From NCBI GenBank assembly GCA_021816725.1, contig JAKAXD010000001.1:124001-188000 (forward strand): a stretch of 64,000 nucleotides of DNA, in the 5' to 3' direction. The stretch is from Thermoplasmata archaeon (GTDB lineage Archaea; Thermoplasmatota; Thermoplasmata; Thermoplasmatales; GCA-001856825). A program made the position numbers and the translations under genes. Every line of letters starts with the position of its first letter. Position 1 is the first letter of the stretch. The notes beneath the pieces were generated by a model. The model worked only from the letters and a program-made list of their open reading frames with translations. It searched no databases and was not told where the DNA came from. Positions 11,200 through 22,009 of this stretch are shown piece after piece.

Positions 11200-12364
11200 A
11201 TGATTGCGGGGTTTAGTTCACCTGATTCTGGAGGGCCCATGATATACGTAGGCACGGATATCGGGAAAGAGAAGTTTGATGTGTGCAGCATGGACGGCAA
11301 TGGAGACCTTATTTCAACTGAGCAGTACACAAATGGCTCTAGAGGATTTGGGAAGTTCATTGAGTATCTGAAAACTATGACAGGCCTGACAGATAATGGT
11401 ACGAAAATTGGAGTGGAGAGCACTGGAGTATATCACATTCAGTCCTGCCAATATTTGAGTGACCACGGTTTTAGGGTGAAGGTGCTCAACGGAATAGAAA
11501 CAAAGGGCCTCAAGGACTCCAGGGTAAGGAAGGGCAAATCAGATAGGAGGGATGCAGAAGCAATAACCAGATATCTCATCATTGCATCAAATGTTGACAT
11601 GCCCTTTCCAAAGGAACTGGAGAATCCGAGAGAATATGCAGGAATATACGACAGGGTCAGGAAGAAGATCAGGATAACAAAGAACAACCTGACGAGGGAT
11701 ATAGATCTCGTATTTCCAGGTCTCACAACTTCAGTGAATATATTCTACGAAAAGATTCTGAATCTTCTTGAGAAGGACTGCACTCCTGAAGGCATTCTCA
11801 AAATGGAAGTATCTGAGCTGAAAGGATCATCAATCTGGCAAAAGAAAGCTCTTCCCCCAGGGAAGAAAGGAAGCAATAACATTAGAAGTCTGCTCTCTAA
11901 TCAGAACGCTCAGATTCCTCGAATCTGAGAAGGATGCAGCACTCCATGCTCTTGTCACGGAATTCCAGAACATTAAAACACCCCTGAAGAGCATTCCTGG
12001 CATAGCAGATGTGACAGGCGCAATAATAGTTTCCAGGATCGGAGACATAAGAAGATTCAGCACCCCTGAGAAGCTCGTTGCATTTTCTGGATTGGACCCT
12101 GTGATATACCAGTCGGGTAGGAGCAGGAAGGAGTCGAGGATATCTAAGAGGGGAGATTATCTGCTGAGATATGCGATATATAAGAGTGCACTTGCAGCAA
12201 CAAGATTGAATTCTGTAATTCAGGATTTCTATCAGAGAAAGGTCAGAAAGGGGATGCCAAACCAAAAGGCTATAGTAGCAGCGTCCAGGAAAATGTGTCA
12301 CATAATATGGTTCGTCTGGCACAACAGTAAACCATTTGAGGTGCCTGAGAGACCCGAGCCTTAA
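11200..12364 (+). pseudogene. IS110-family transposase disrupted by a frameshift
   Basis: N-terminal DEDD-type domain (YVGTDIGKEKFDVCSMDGNGDL...VESTGVY) in frame 1; C-terminal Transposase_20-like domain (LKSIPGIADVTGAIIVSRIGDIRRFSTPEKLVAFSGLDP...ISKRGDYLLRYAIYKSA) in frame 2; frame change about 11840-11880. Confidence 0.85.
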
Positions 12365-12947
12365 TAGCGGTGGGTAATGTGTGAAAATCCCACAACGCTT
12401 AACGATAGCCATCGCATACAAATGTTTGTGACTACCGATAGTAGCCTTATTATAGTATGCCATAGCAATTAAAAAAGGACGAAGTCAGGTAAGAAATGAG
12501 AGACAATGTAATTCAAACTGCTGTTTACTGTTTGAAAAAGTATTTTAAACGGTAAAGCTATTTTTTGAAATAGATTATGAATAGATCCTTATCTACTGCC
12601 GAAATTAATTTAGCTGCATTACTTCGAGGAACCGGATTGAGTAATGCAACTGCGATGATCGGAGAGACTGGTGTGCCGTAAGCAATTGATTAGATGACTA
12701 TGTTGGTTGTCAATATAGAACTGGCGATCTTATTAGCTATTTTAAAGGAAAAGTCAACCGGCGTATACAAAACGGACAATCTCGATGAAACGCCCATGAT
12801 AAGTGGATAGGAGGTGAATATTGGAAGAATGACTATAGAGGAGAAAAATGTGAAAGTGAGAAAAGGAAGTGTGATGGCAGGTCCCACAACTAAATTTAAG
12901 CCGTTATTTGACTGAGTAGTAAAATCTCCTGTCGGTCAGCCTTTCTA

Positions 12948-12977
12948 TGCTGCTCTCAGTCAGTATTAAGAGCAGCA
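12948..12977 (+). other. Perfect 8-bp hairpin upstream of an IS110-family transposase (candidate part of a bridge-RNA region)
   Basis: TGCTGCTC tcagtcagtattaa GAGCAGCA, immediately 5' of the 12990 ORF. Confidence 0.3.
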
Positions 12978-12989
12978 GGGAGGGAAAAC

Positions 12990-14084
12990 GTGAATAAGAA
13001 AAGAAAGAATAATCAAAACATGAACAGCTTCGTGGTGGGAATTGACATAGGTGAAGAGAAGAGCGTTGCAACCTACCTCTCCCCTGATGGAGAAGTGAAG
13101 GACAACTTTGAATTCACAATGAACAACGATGGATACAATGAGTTTGCATCAAGGATACCAATGGAAACAAGGATTGCATTTGAGGCATCCGGATCTGCAT
13201 ACGTTGTCAACAGCACTCTCAGGAAACTTGGATACTGTGACATAACTGTAGCTCACCCCAAGGAACTTTCGTGGATCGTGAAATCCAAGAAGAAAAACGA
13301 TAAGGTGGATAGCTTAAAATTGGCGAAACTTCATCTCGTTAACATGCTTCCTGAATCCCACCTGCTGTCAGAGGAGGACAGGATATTCAGGGATCTCCTC
13401 ATACAGAGGGTGAGGCTATCTAATGATATCGCCTCCGTCAAGAACTCCATAATAGGCTATCTCAAGAGGGAGGGACTGTATTCCTCCCTGCCTGAATCAA
13501 ACGACAGCTTCTCCGAGAAAAGAAGGGAAGCCATCAAGGAGATCAGGTTCGACAACCAGAAGGACCTTGTTCTCTAAACTATGATTGACAGGCTTGAATT
13601 CCTGGAGAGAAAGAGGGAGCCTTTGGACGTGGAGATAAAGAAGATAGCAAGGGATAGTGAGGACGTCCGTCTCTTAATGACCATCCCTGGCATTGACTAC
13701 TATCTCGCTTCCCTCCTGTCATCTTACATAGGGGACGTGAACAGATTCCCAAATGCGGATAAGCTTGCTTCCTTCTTCGGCGTCATTCCTGAGACCAGGG
13801 ACTCATCAACAATAAAGAAAAGAGGCCACATGTCAAAGGAGGGTGCAGCAACAGCAAGATGGGCGTTGTCAATAGCAGTTGACACAATAACACTGAGAAA
13901 CAAGCCGCTGAAGGAATACTACGATTCAGTGAAAAGCAGGAAGGGATCCGGGAAGTATGCCCATGTATCAACGATGAGGAAGCTCATAAGGATGATATAT
14001 ACTATGCTCAAGGAGAGGAAAGAATGGAAGTACGAGAATACAGCGCTCACAGAAAGCAAACTCTCAAGACTTGATGATGACTGA
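12990..14084 (+). pseudogene. Second IS110-family transposase interrupted by one in-frame TAA
   Basis: FVVGIDIGEEKSVATYLSPDGEV...FEASGSAY...KKNDKVDSLKLAKL then LLMTIPGIDYYLASLLSSYIGDVNRFPNADKLASFFGVIPE; both halves share one frame, separated by TAA at 13575-13577. Confidence 0.85.
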
Positions 14085-14411
14085 ATCCGGACACTCTGGC
14101 AAATGGGAACTGCTGAATGGCTATTTGAGACATGAATCCAGAATTCTTCCTTTTGAGTGCTCATTATCTGCCGCCGCTTTATGGTCAGATTGCATGAAAA
14201 TGTTTATGCGTGTATGCGGAAAGGGCAGTGAAGGTGGTTTCCATCCAGGTCCAATGGATACGTTCATAAACGAGGTCTTCATCATGTAACGCAAGAAGGG
14301 CTGACCTGAGATTTTACATGCGTGTCTCATATTGGCATGAATGCCAGAGCCACTATTGCAGTGGTCTTTGATTTTTTGAATAAAGACTAAATATCCAAAC
14401 ATTATTTTAAC

Positions 14412-16604
14412 GTGATTTATATCATGGAATCTCCAAACTACGAAGAGACTGGAGATAAACTATTGAAAGGCGGGAATTTCGAAGAAGCAATTAAAGTGTA
14501 TGAGGCTGCAATTAAACTAGCTCCAAATAACCCAGAGTACCATTTTAAAATTGGAATGGCCCTAGAAAGCATTGGCAATTTTCAAGAGGCTCTCAAGGAG
14601 TTTAAGATTGCTATAAGCATGGATTCTAACATTTCTAGATACCACGATGCCGTGGGAAGACTTTTATTTGACTTAAAGGAATTTGGGGACAGTCAAGTAG
14701 AAATTGATAGGGCAATAGCATTGGAACCTAAAAAGGCTGACTACCATTTAGAAAAGGCTAAATTACTCTCTAAAAACGAAAAATACCAAGAAGCTATGGC
14801 TGAAATTGAAACGGCTGAAAAGCTCGAACCAAACTCAGTTTCTTTGCACCTTTCAAAGAGTTCAATCTTTTTTGCTTTAAGGAGATATGAAAACGCCGTT
14901 CAGGAATTGGATGTTGCTATTTCCTTTGAGCCAAGTAACCCTCAAGCTCACGCGGATAAGGGTCAAAGCCTTGAGCGTCTAGGAAGATATGAGGATGCGG
15001 TCAGGGAATACGATACAGCGATCAAATTAAGTCCCAATAATCCTGAATTGTATGTTTCTAAAGCTACAGTATTAAGGGGGATGAAAAAATATGACGAAGC
15101 TGATGCCGAAGTTGAAAAAGCTATCAATCTAAAACCGAACGATCCCAGGTACCGCAGATTTAAGTTCGACATCTTAGAAGATAAAAGGAAGTTCGAGGAA
15201 TTAGAAAGGGTAAAGGAGAAGGGGGGAACAGGCGTTAATTACGAGAAAACCAATCAGTTATCTCCTCATGATAAAGGATACCAGTCGCTCCCTCACAATA
15301 CAGCTCTCATCCCGAGCTTCAAAGATTTGAGCAATTTTGAGTACCTAATAACAAAGAGCGTTCCAGAGAGAATCTTACTTAATGGTGAACATTATGTGGG
15401 GGTTGCCTTCTACATAACAAATTTAAGAGTGGGTGTGATGAATCTCGATGGCTCCAATGGCTACTGGATCTGGTATCATATGCTCAAAAATGCGGAAGTG
15501 GGAAAATTCAAATTGCCAAAAGTACCAACCGGTGCAACAACTATTTCTGGATACGTAGGGGCCAAAATCGGCCAGTCAGTCACGAGATCAATTATGTTGG
15601 GGGTAAGCCGAGATGCAATCTTTCTTCGAGATTCAAATGGGAATTGGTTGAGTATAAAAGACAAATCTGCCAATGACCTAGTTGACGTCGTTAGGAAGAC
15701 ATATACCATAGGCAATGAGGTTTCCTCAATGCTGATCCAAGCTCAAGAGAGGGAAGCCAATGATGACATAGCTGGAGTTCTTTCATTGTTTAGGAAAGCT
15801 GTCGAACTGGACCCCAGGATACCAAATGCAGAATATGTAGAAGGGAGCCTCGAGTTCGCAGTCGGGGAGTACGGAAGAGCCCTTTCCAAATTTAGAGCTG
15901 CGGTAAATAAGACGCCGACGGACAGTTCGGTTATTTATTTATTAGCAGAGTGCTATTATGCACTGCACGAATTTGACCAAGCTAGTGCAACTATAGAAGA
16001 ATATCTGTCCAAAGGGTTGACACCAACTGATGGAATTCTTTCAAGGAGGCCTCTATATGATTTATTTGCTGGCAAAATCAGTCACGCTCTTGAAGAGGCG
16101 AGAGAGCGCGTAAAGATGGAGCCCGCGGACTCTGAAACTGTAGCTATCTATGCAGCGTGTTGTGCCGCGGCAGGATATACCGAAGATGCACTGACCAACC
16201 TAAAACAGGCGATTAAATTTTCGCCAAGTAAGAGGACAAAATTTTCAATCAATGTAGCACGAGGGTTCATCATGGCAAACGATCACGACTCAGCTGAAAG
16301 AATTGTAAAGGAATCGCTTTCGTTCGACCCATACAATCAGGAACTGATTGATCTCAACAATCAGTTTGAGGGCAACAAACCCAACAAAATAAATGGAACG
16401 AAAACTTTAGCGAACTCTTATAGTATTCTTGGTTTGCAACCTGGAGTAAGTAAGGAGATAATCGAGGCAGTCTATCAAACCCTCGTAAAGCAGTATCATC
16501 CTGATTCAAACATAGGAGCAACTCCTGCGTTAAAAAAAATTGCAGAAGAAAAAATGAAGGAGATTACGGAAGCCTACAAGGAAATAATGAGTCATTCCAG
16601 TTAA
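14412..16604 (+). CDS. TPR protein with a C-terminal J-domain (DnaJ-like)
   Basis: N-terminal TPR units; C-terminal SYSILGLQPGVSKEIIEAVYQTLVKQYHPDSN...KMKEITEAYKEI with HPD motif; non-TPR middle domain. Confidence 0.85.
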   Translation: MIYIMESPNYEETGDKLLKGGNFEEAIKVYEAAIKLAPNNPEYHFKIGMALESIGNFQEALKEFKIAISMDSNISRYHDAVGRLLFDLKEFGDSQVEIDRAIALEPKKADYHLEKAKLLSKNEKYQEAMAEIETAEKLEPNSVSLHLSKSSIFFALRRYENAVQELDVAISFEPSNPQAHADKGQSLERLGRYEDAVREYDTAIKLSPNNPELYVSKATVLRGMKKYDEADAEVEKAINLKPNDPRYRRFKFDILEDKRKFEELERVKEKGGTGVNYEKTNQLSPHDKGYQSLPHNTALIPSFKDLSNFEYLITKSVPERILLNGEHYVGVAFYITNLRVGVMNLDGSNGYWIWYHMLKNAEVGKFKLPKVPTGATTISGYVGAKIGQSVTRSIMLGVSRDAIFLRDSNGNWLSIKDKSANDLVDVVRKTYTIGNEVSSMLIQAQEREANDDIAGVLSLFRKAVELDPRIPNAEYVEGSLEFAVGEYGRALSKFRAAVNKTPTDSSVIYLLAECYYALHEFDQASATIEEYLSKGLTPTDGILSRRPLYDLFAGKISHALEEARERVKMEPADSETVAIYAACCAAAGYTEDALTNLKQAIKFSPSKRTKFSINVARGFIMANDHDSAERIVKESLSFDPYNQELIDLNNQFEGNKPNKINGTKTLANSYSILGLQPGVSKEIIEAVYQTLVKQYHPDSNIGATPALKKIAEEKMKEITEAYKEIMSHSS

Positions 16605-16920
16605 GGTCACTAGCAATTTAGACAAATATATCCCCAACAAAGCAATACTAAAAGGTCCAGGAAACCATATTACAAAGGATGTTGACTCATGCACCTAATT
16701 CCACACTAATACTGTTTATTAGCATTCAGGAATGTTAAGTATTTTGATGACAAATAATGAATCTACCACTAACTCATTCATATTGCGATTAAATCTTGTA
16801 GTAAATAGTGTCATGAATTATGTATAGAACATGTAAACCCTTCCTGTTACAGGAGACATGAATCTCATGTAACCAGGAAGGTATACCTCTGCTGTACAAC
16901 CAACGGAGGTACGAAGAAGT

Positions 16921-17927
16921 ATGGAAGAGATTGATAAAAGAATAGTGGAAGTAGCACGAAGTGCTGTGAAGGAATACCTTGAGAGCCTCATGAACACGGA
17001 GAGGGATGTTTTCATAGAGGAGCATGGCGGATTGAGGAACGGGTTCTATGAGAGGAAGGTGAAGACGAAGTTCGGGGAGATAGAAGATCTCTCCGTTCCC
17101 AGGGACAGGGAAGGGAGATTCAGGTCTGCTGCTTTGGAGCCCTACAGCAGATCCATAGGGTTGGAGGAACTGAAGAGATTCCAGAGCAGGCCTCTTGAAT
17201 CCCGCTACATCGCCATATTCCTGGATGCACTCTTCTTCTTCCTGAGGAAGGATACAGTGGAGAAGGAGCCAATACTGTTCGCAATGGGCATCAGGGAATC
17301 GGGTGAATATGAATACTGGGATTCTATCTTGCCTCCAAGGAATCCCATCTGTCATATACAGCAGTGATAAATGATCTCTACAGCAGGGGAGTGAGGGAGC
17401 CTCTCCTCTTCATAGCTGATGGATTGCCCAAGCTTGACGAGGAGATTAGAAAGGTGTTCCCCAGAGCAGATTTCCAGCTCTGCACTATCCATGCTTCAAG
17501 GAACTTTGAATCTGAGGTTAGGGAATCTGACAAGATTACAATAGACAGGGAGCTGAAGAGGGTGTTTACAGCTGACACGAAGGAAGATGCACTGGCCAGG
17601 CTCAGCATGTTCAAGGTTCAGTGGAACAAGAAGTATCCGAGGCAGATATACAATCTGGAGAAGAAGGTGAACTACCTGTTCACCTATTTCTCATATCCAC
17701 AGGCAATAAGGAGATCAATACACAGCAACAACATCATAGAGAGGATGAACAAGGAGGTAAGAAGACGCATAAAGGTGATAGATTCCCTTCCAACAGAGGA
17801 ATCAGCGCTTAAGATCGTATATCTTAGGGTTGCGGAACTGAATGAGAAGTGGTCTCACAGAGTGTTAAACGGATATTTTAAATGCAGGGACGAGTTGAAG
17901 GAAATGTTCAGCAAGCGGTATCCGTAA
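16921..17927 (+). pseudogene. IS256-family (Mutator) transposase with a frameshift
   Basis: GLRNGFYERKVKTKFGEIEDLSVPRDREGRF...YIAIFLDALF..GIRESGEYEYWDSIL then AVINDLYSRGVREPLLFIADGLPKLDEEIRKVFPRADFQLCTIHASRNF...SNNIIERMNKEVRRRIKVIDSLP; halves lie in different frames, meeting at about 17340-17365. Confidence 0.88.
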
Positions 17928-18058
17928 TTTACACTTACTTTGTGACATAGTCATTTTGTCTACGCATTATAATATTATTCGTTCAATTCACTGCCCTCAT
18001 GTTAAATAAATTCATTTAAAATGTGATTAGCCATTTACTTTCCAAGGTTTACTTTTAA

Positions 18059-18529
18059 TTATGGACTTTTTGGTTTATATTCCTTCTCTTTTTCCTCTAC
18101 ATTTCCTTCTATATAATTCCCATTCTGATCATAAGATTCTGGGTATTCTTGAAGCTCCTTTATGTCTAGAAGATTGCAGACCTCCTCCTCTTTCATAAAG
18201 AACTCTGGAGTATGTCCCAGTTTTGGTTGGTTTAAACTTCCATCCCAGGAAAGTATATGGCAATACTCATGTAAGAGATAGAATGCGTTTGCTTTAGGAT
18301 AGGGGGTCCTCTTAACTATAATTAATCGTAATACTGGTAAAGTCATACCAAAATACTTTTCCGCTTTGATTCCGTCGATTGTTTCCCTAACATCTTGATA
18401 CCTTTCTGCTAATTGAGCCGCCTCTCTGCTAGGGAAATAAACCAAAGAGTAGCCCCTTAGTTTGATAAAATCCATTAGCTCACGAACAACTATTCCGTAC
18501 TTGAAACCCTCACGGACAGATTTGAACAT
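18059..18529 (-). CDS. Putative zinc metallopeptidase with HExxH motif (ImmA/IrrE- or SprT-like)
   Basis: AFYLLHEYCHILSWDG motif in a 156-aa protein. Confidence 0.5.
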   Translation of the reverse strand: MFKSVREGFKYGIVVRELMDFIKLRGYSLVYFPSREAAQLAERYQDVRETIDGIKAEKYFGMTLPVLRLIIVKRTPYPKANAFYLLHEYCHILSWDGSLNQPKLGHTPEFFMKEEEVCNLLDIKELQEYPESYDQNGNYIEGNVEEKEKEYKPKSP

Positions 18530-19236
18530 TCATGTAACCCCCTAAATTGATGCTGCGTAGTATCCTGTCCCTGCTTAAGACGTCAAATTTCCTGAACATT
18601 TTATTATCGAACGTAATGATGACCAAGATGTTCTTTAGTCTATTAAAATGTAACTCAGACTTCAATTAAAACTATTCGGCATAGTAATTTGCCCTATCTA
18701 TACTATCTTCTAACAAACACGAAAATTTCGAGAGTGTAATGGAATTTAAATGATAATAACTGGTTATTTCTCAGCATCTTATGACAAGAAGTCCAGGAAG
18801 GTGCTTTAGAGTTTCAATTGTCACCGGCAATCCTGGTATTTTCACAGAACCTCACGCTGTATGATATTAGACGTCCTATGTGGGATTCGCTACCCATAAA
18901 ACTTCATCCCTTCCCCTACACATTCTTGTTCAAGGAAACATTTTTGGAATTATTCACTCTACTCTTTCCTATAATAAGTGCTTTCAATCGTACACCTCAG
19001 GCGCATAAGTGCCCATTTATCAGTTGCCCTCTGACCCGTGACCTGTCCAGAAAGAACAAATGGGATACTGATCTCATCTGTTAATTTTACATTGACTACA
19101 TCTGTCTGGCTTTCGCGTTCTGTCCGACCGTCATCCTTTAACTCTTCACCTTTCCTCTCTTGCTTATTTAGGTGATTTAATTTTTCTTCTATATAATGCG
19201 AAAGGTCTGAGCTATTGCATACAACCAGTGTCGGTC

Positions 19237-19536
19237 TTATAAGTTCAGAATCTCAGATAGATATGTCTTCCATCCTTGGTCTATGGCATCCTGCAGCTTA
19301 TCATCCGCTTCCTCTTTTCCTGCTTTCTTGCCTTTTGATAATAATTCAATCAGTTTTTCCTTACTGCCACTTTTTATAAGTACGGCATCAGTAAACTTGA
19401 TATTTGGGTCAATTTCTCTAAGATTCATACTGAATTTCATTTTGTCTATCTTGTTAACGGGACATTCATTGCATTCCTTATGAACGTCATTATTCCCTAC
19501 TGTGAACAGTCTAAAGTAGGGATACTTGGTTAACAA
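19237..19536 (-). CDS. Hypothetical protein
   Basis: 99-aa ORF with coding-like composition; no recognised domain. Confidence 0.4.
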   Translation of the reverse strand: MLTKYPYFRLFTVGNNDVHKECNECPVNKIDKMKFSMNLREIDPNIKFTDAVLIKSGSKEKLIELLSKGKKAGKEEADDKLQDAIDQGWKTYLSEILNL

Positions 19537-20291
19537 GCAGTCGTAAGTGTGCCGCCATGTTGAAGGTGGTTAGCACGGTCGTCTGCCTTTATAACGAGGG
19601 AATTGCCATCAAGAGCTTCCCCCCTCTTCATTCTCCAGTTCAGGTAGTCGGCAATGTATCTGGCTCCCTCTGGAGGGACCATTGTGAGATACCTCCTCCT
19701 TGTATTGCTCAGCTCCTGTCTCACAGCAATCACTGCGGGCAGCTTCTCGAAAACAACTTCGTTATCCTTGATCTTCAGGTCCTTGATGTCCCTTATCCTC
19801 AGTCCGTCCGAACCGTCAACATTACCCATCACCTCCGGCCTTATGCCGCTGAATGCAGCCAGAGCAATCATTGCGCGTGTTCTCATTGGAGCTCTCCGGA
19901 GCATCATTGCCACCTCTTCCTGTGTGGGAGGTGATTCGTCTGCAACAGAATCAGCGAGGCTCGCATTCCTGATCTTTATACCCTGCATTACCCCCTTCGT
20001 CCCCTTCCACGCACATAGAGAGTTGAGAACCTTCTTGAACCTCGCTATGTAAGATCCCCGGTATCCCTTATTCTCCATCCTGGTCACGAAATCAACAAAG
20101 TCATCCCGAAGTTTCCTTGACTTCGCGTCCTCCAGTATCCTTTCAGGAGTGGTATGATTGAGCTCACAGTAGAGGCCCAGCCTTCTGACGTACACCTCCG
20201 CTGTGTTTTTGCTCCCCTGCAGCAGATTATGATACCAGCTCGCCGTTGGTTTTGCCGTTTTGATGTATGAATATTTGTCCGCGGATGCCAT
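19530..20291 (-). pseudogene. Truncated tyrosine recombinase/integrase
   Basis: From MASADKYSYIK, parallels the two complete integrases (TAEVYVRRLGLYCELNHTTPERI..., AAFSGIRPEVMGN) but ends before the RPYVLRAYF...Y catalytic region. Confidence 0.75.
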
Positions 20292-20345
20292 GAATTCAGG
20301 CAAAAATGGTATATTTAAGGATTGAGATTCGACCACCCTAGGGAT

Positions 20346-20358
20346 ACGGGCCCGAGGG
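20346..20358. repeat. Distal att core of the 13.7-kb element
   Basis: acgggcccgaggg identical to 34049-34061 and to the tRNA-Lys 3' end at 41067-41079. Confidence 0.85.
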
Positions 20359-20422
20359 TTTCCGACCGTAATATAGTGTAGATAACTATATATCTGTCTA
20401 TGTATTTTGATAGTCGATAGAA

Positions 20423-21730
20423 ATGGGGAAGGAGAAGTACCAGGGTTTACGAGACAATAAGGAAATTGCAAGGTGGTATGGCGATGTTGGAAGAGGATCA
20501 AAGATAACTGCTGACGTTTACATGAGAAGATTAGGTGCTTTCTGTGAGAACGTGGGAAAGGATCCAATTAAATTGCTGAAGCTTAAGGATAAAACTCTAG
20601 CAGACCTGATGACTGATTACGTTTCAGACCAGGAAAGAAAAGGTAGAGCAGGAAGTTATGTTAAGTCCACTCTAAAGGCCGTAAGGTCTTGGCTAGCTTT
20701 CAATGGGATAAAACTCCCAAGGAGAGTAAAGATAATGGGAGTTGAAGATACCCCGACACTCAGAAATGAGAGGGTGCCGACACCGGAGGAATTGAAGCAG
20801 ATATTCCTAGCCGGAAATTCAAGGTCAAGGGTAGCCTGTGCTTTGATGGCATTTTCAGGATTGAGACCCCAGGTCCTTGGAAATTACCTAGGCACTGATG
20901 GACTGAAAGTTTCTGATATTCCCGATATGCGAATAGGGAGAGAGGAAATAAAGTTCGATAAAGTTCCGGCCAGGGTAATAGTCAGGAAAGAACTGAGCAA
21001 GGCCAGGATCGAGTATTTCTCCTTCATTGGTCCGGAGGGATGTTCATATCTGGAGGCGTACTTCAAGGAAAGGATAAGCCAGGGTGAGGACATAGGACCA
21101 GAAACCCCAATATTGACACCTTCAAAGTTTGCCCTGAGAAAGAGAAGGTTCATTCGCACTTCCAAGGTTGGGGAACTCATAAGAGAGACTATCAGAAAGG
21201 CTGGGCTGAATTCAAGGCCGTATGTACTGAGGGCATACTTTGACACCAGGTTGATGATGGCGCAGGATGAGAGACTGATAATCAGGGATTACAGAACGTT
21301 CTTCATGGGCCACAAGGGAGATATTGAGCATACTTACACAACTAATAAAGCCCTTTCAGGTGAAACAATAGAGAGCATGAGAGAAGCATACAAAAGGGCT
21401 ATGAAGCTAGTGGAGACGGAGAAGAAAGGCATTCCTGAGGAAGATCTCGCCAGGAAGCTGAGAGAGTTCGCCATAATGATGTTTGAATCTCAGTTTGGGG
21501 TCAGGCTTGACGATAACGAGAAGGAAAGGCTTTACAGTTTGGGCATTGAGGAATTCCAGGACGAATTGAGGAAAATGACAAGCAGCAAGAAGGCGGAGAT
21601 AATCAATAACGGACATAAGCAAAAGCCAATCGCTCTAAGCGAAGTTGAAAGCTATATAGAAAGGGGATGGGAGTTTGTAGCAGCTCTGCCAGGTGATAGG
21701 GCAATAGTTAAGCTGCCTGACCGTCTTTAG
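20423..21730 (+). CDS. Tyrosine recombinase/integrase
   Basis: AFSGLRPQVLGNY, RPYVLRAYFDTRLM, FMGHKGDIEHTYTTNK catalytic-region motifs; starts 65 bp after an att core. Confidence 0.9.
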   Translation: MGKEKYQGLRDNKEIARWYGDVGRGSKITADVYMRRLGAFCENVGKDPIKLLKLKDKTLADLMTDYVSDQERKGRAGSYVKSTLKAVRSWLAFNGIKLPRRVKIMGVEDTPTLRNERVPTPEELKQIFLAGNSRSRVACALMAFSGLRPQVLGNYLGTDGLKVSDIPDMRIGREEIKFDKVPARVIVRKELSKARIEYFSFIGPEGCSYLEAYFKERISQGEDIGPETPILTPSKFALRKRRFIRTSKVGELIRETIRKAGLNSRPYVLRAYFDTRLMMAQDERLIIRDYRTFFMGHKGDIEHTYTTNKALSGETIESMREAYKRAMKLVETEKKGIPEEDLARKLREFAIMMFESQFGVRLDDNEKERLYSLGIEEFQDELRKMTSSKKAEIINNGHKQKPIALSEVESYIERGWEFVAALPGDRAIVKLPDRL

Positions 21731-21737
21731 TCATAAT

Positions 21738-21808
21738 TGAAAGAAAAGTGCCTTCAAAATTAGGCTTTTCAGGCATGATTAGCTTAAAAGATAGAATCTA
21801 TCCAGGCA
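21738..21808 (+). repeat. About 71-bp direct repeat, copy 1
   Basis: tgaaagaaaagtgccttcaaaattaggcttttcaggcatgattagcttaaaagatagaatctatccaggca, near-match at 23151-23220. Confidence 0.8.
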
Positions 21809-21856
21809 TAGCAGCAAAACGTGAAAATCCCAATAATTCAAGAACACTTCATTAGA

Positions 21857-21993
21857 TTACTTCTTATCCCACGGGTATCTTTGCATATACTCAGGGATGG
21901 CTAGCGATGTCTCCTTTCCAATTGTCCTAGTAGACCCTTTCGTATCAACTCGTATTTAGCCCATTCGGACCAGAGGTCTTTGTCTAGATTCAT
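21857..21993 (-). pseudogene. Frameshifted copy of the small gene at 35503-35664
   Basis: MNLDKDLWSEWAKY...(frameshift)...STRTIGKETSLAIPEYMQRYPWDKK* parallels MNLDKDLWPEWVRY...STRTIGSETSLAIREYMKRHPLDKK*. Confidence 0.7.
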
Positions 21994-22009
21994 AGAAGTC
22001 TAGTGTTTC

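Noticed and set aside
9600-16300. Regularly spaced repeats as a CRISPR array
   Set aside because: The about 102-bp periodicity in the TPR genes is coding (34-aa TPR units), with no constant repeat/unique spacer pattern; no CRISPR array was seen in the window.
16801-17965. Terminal inverted repeats of the IS256 element
   Set aside because: Some similarity between gtgtcatgaattatg near 16809 and the reverse complement of the sequence near 17925-17945, but too weak to define ends by eye.
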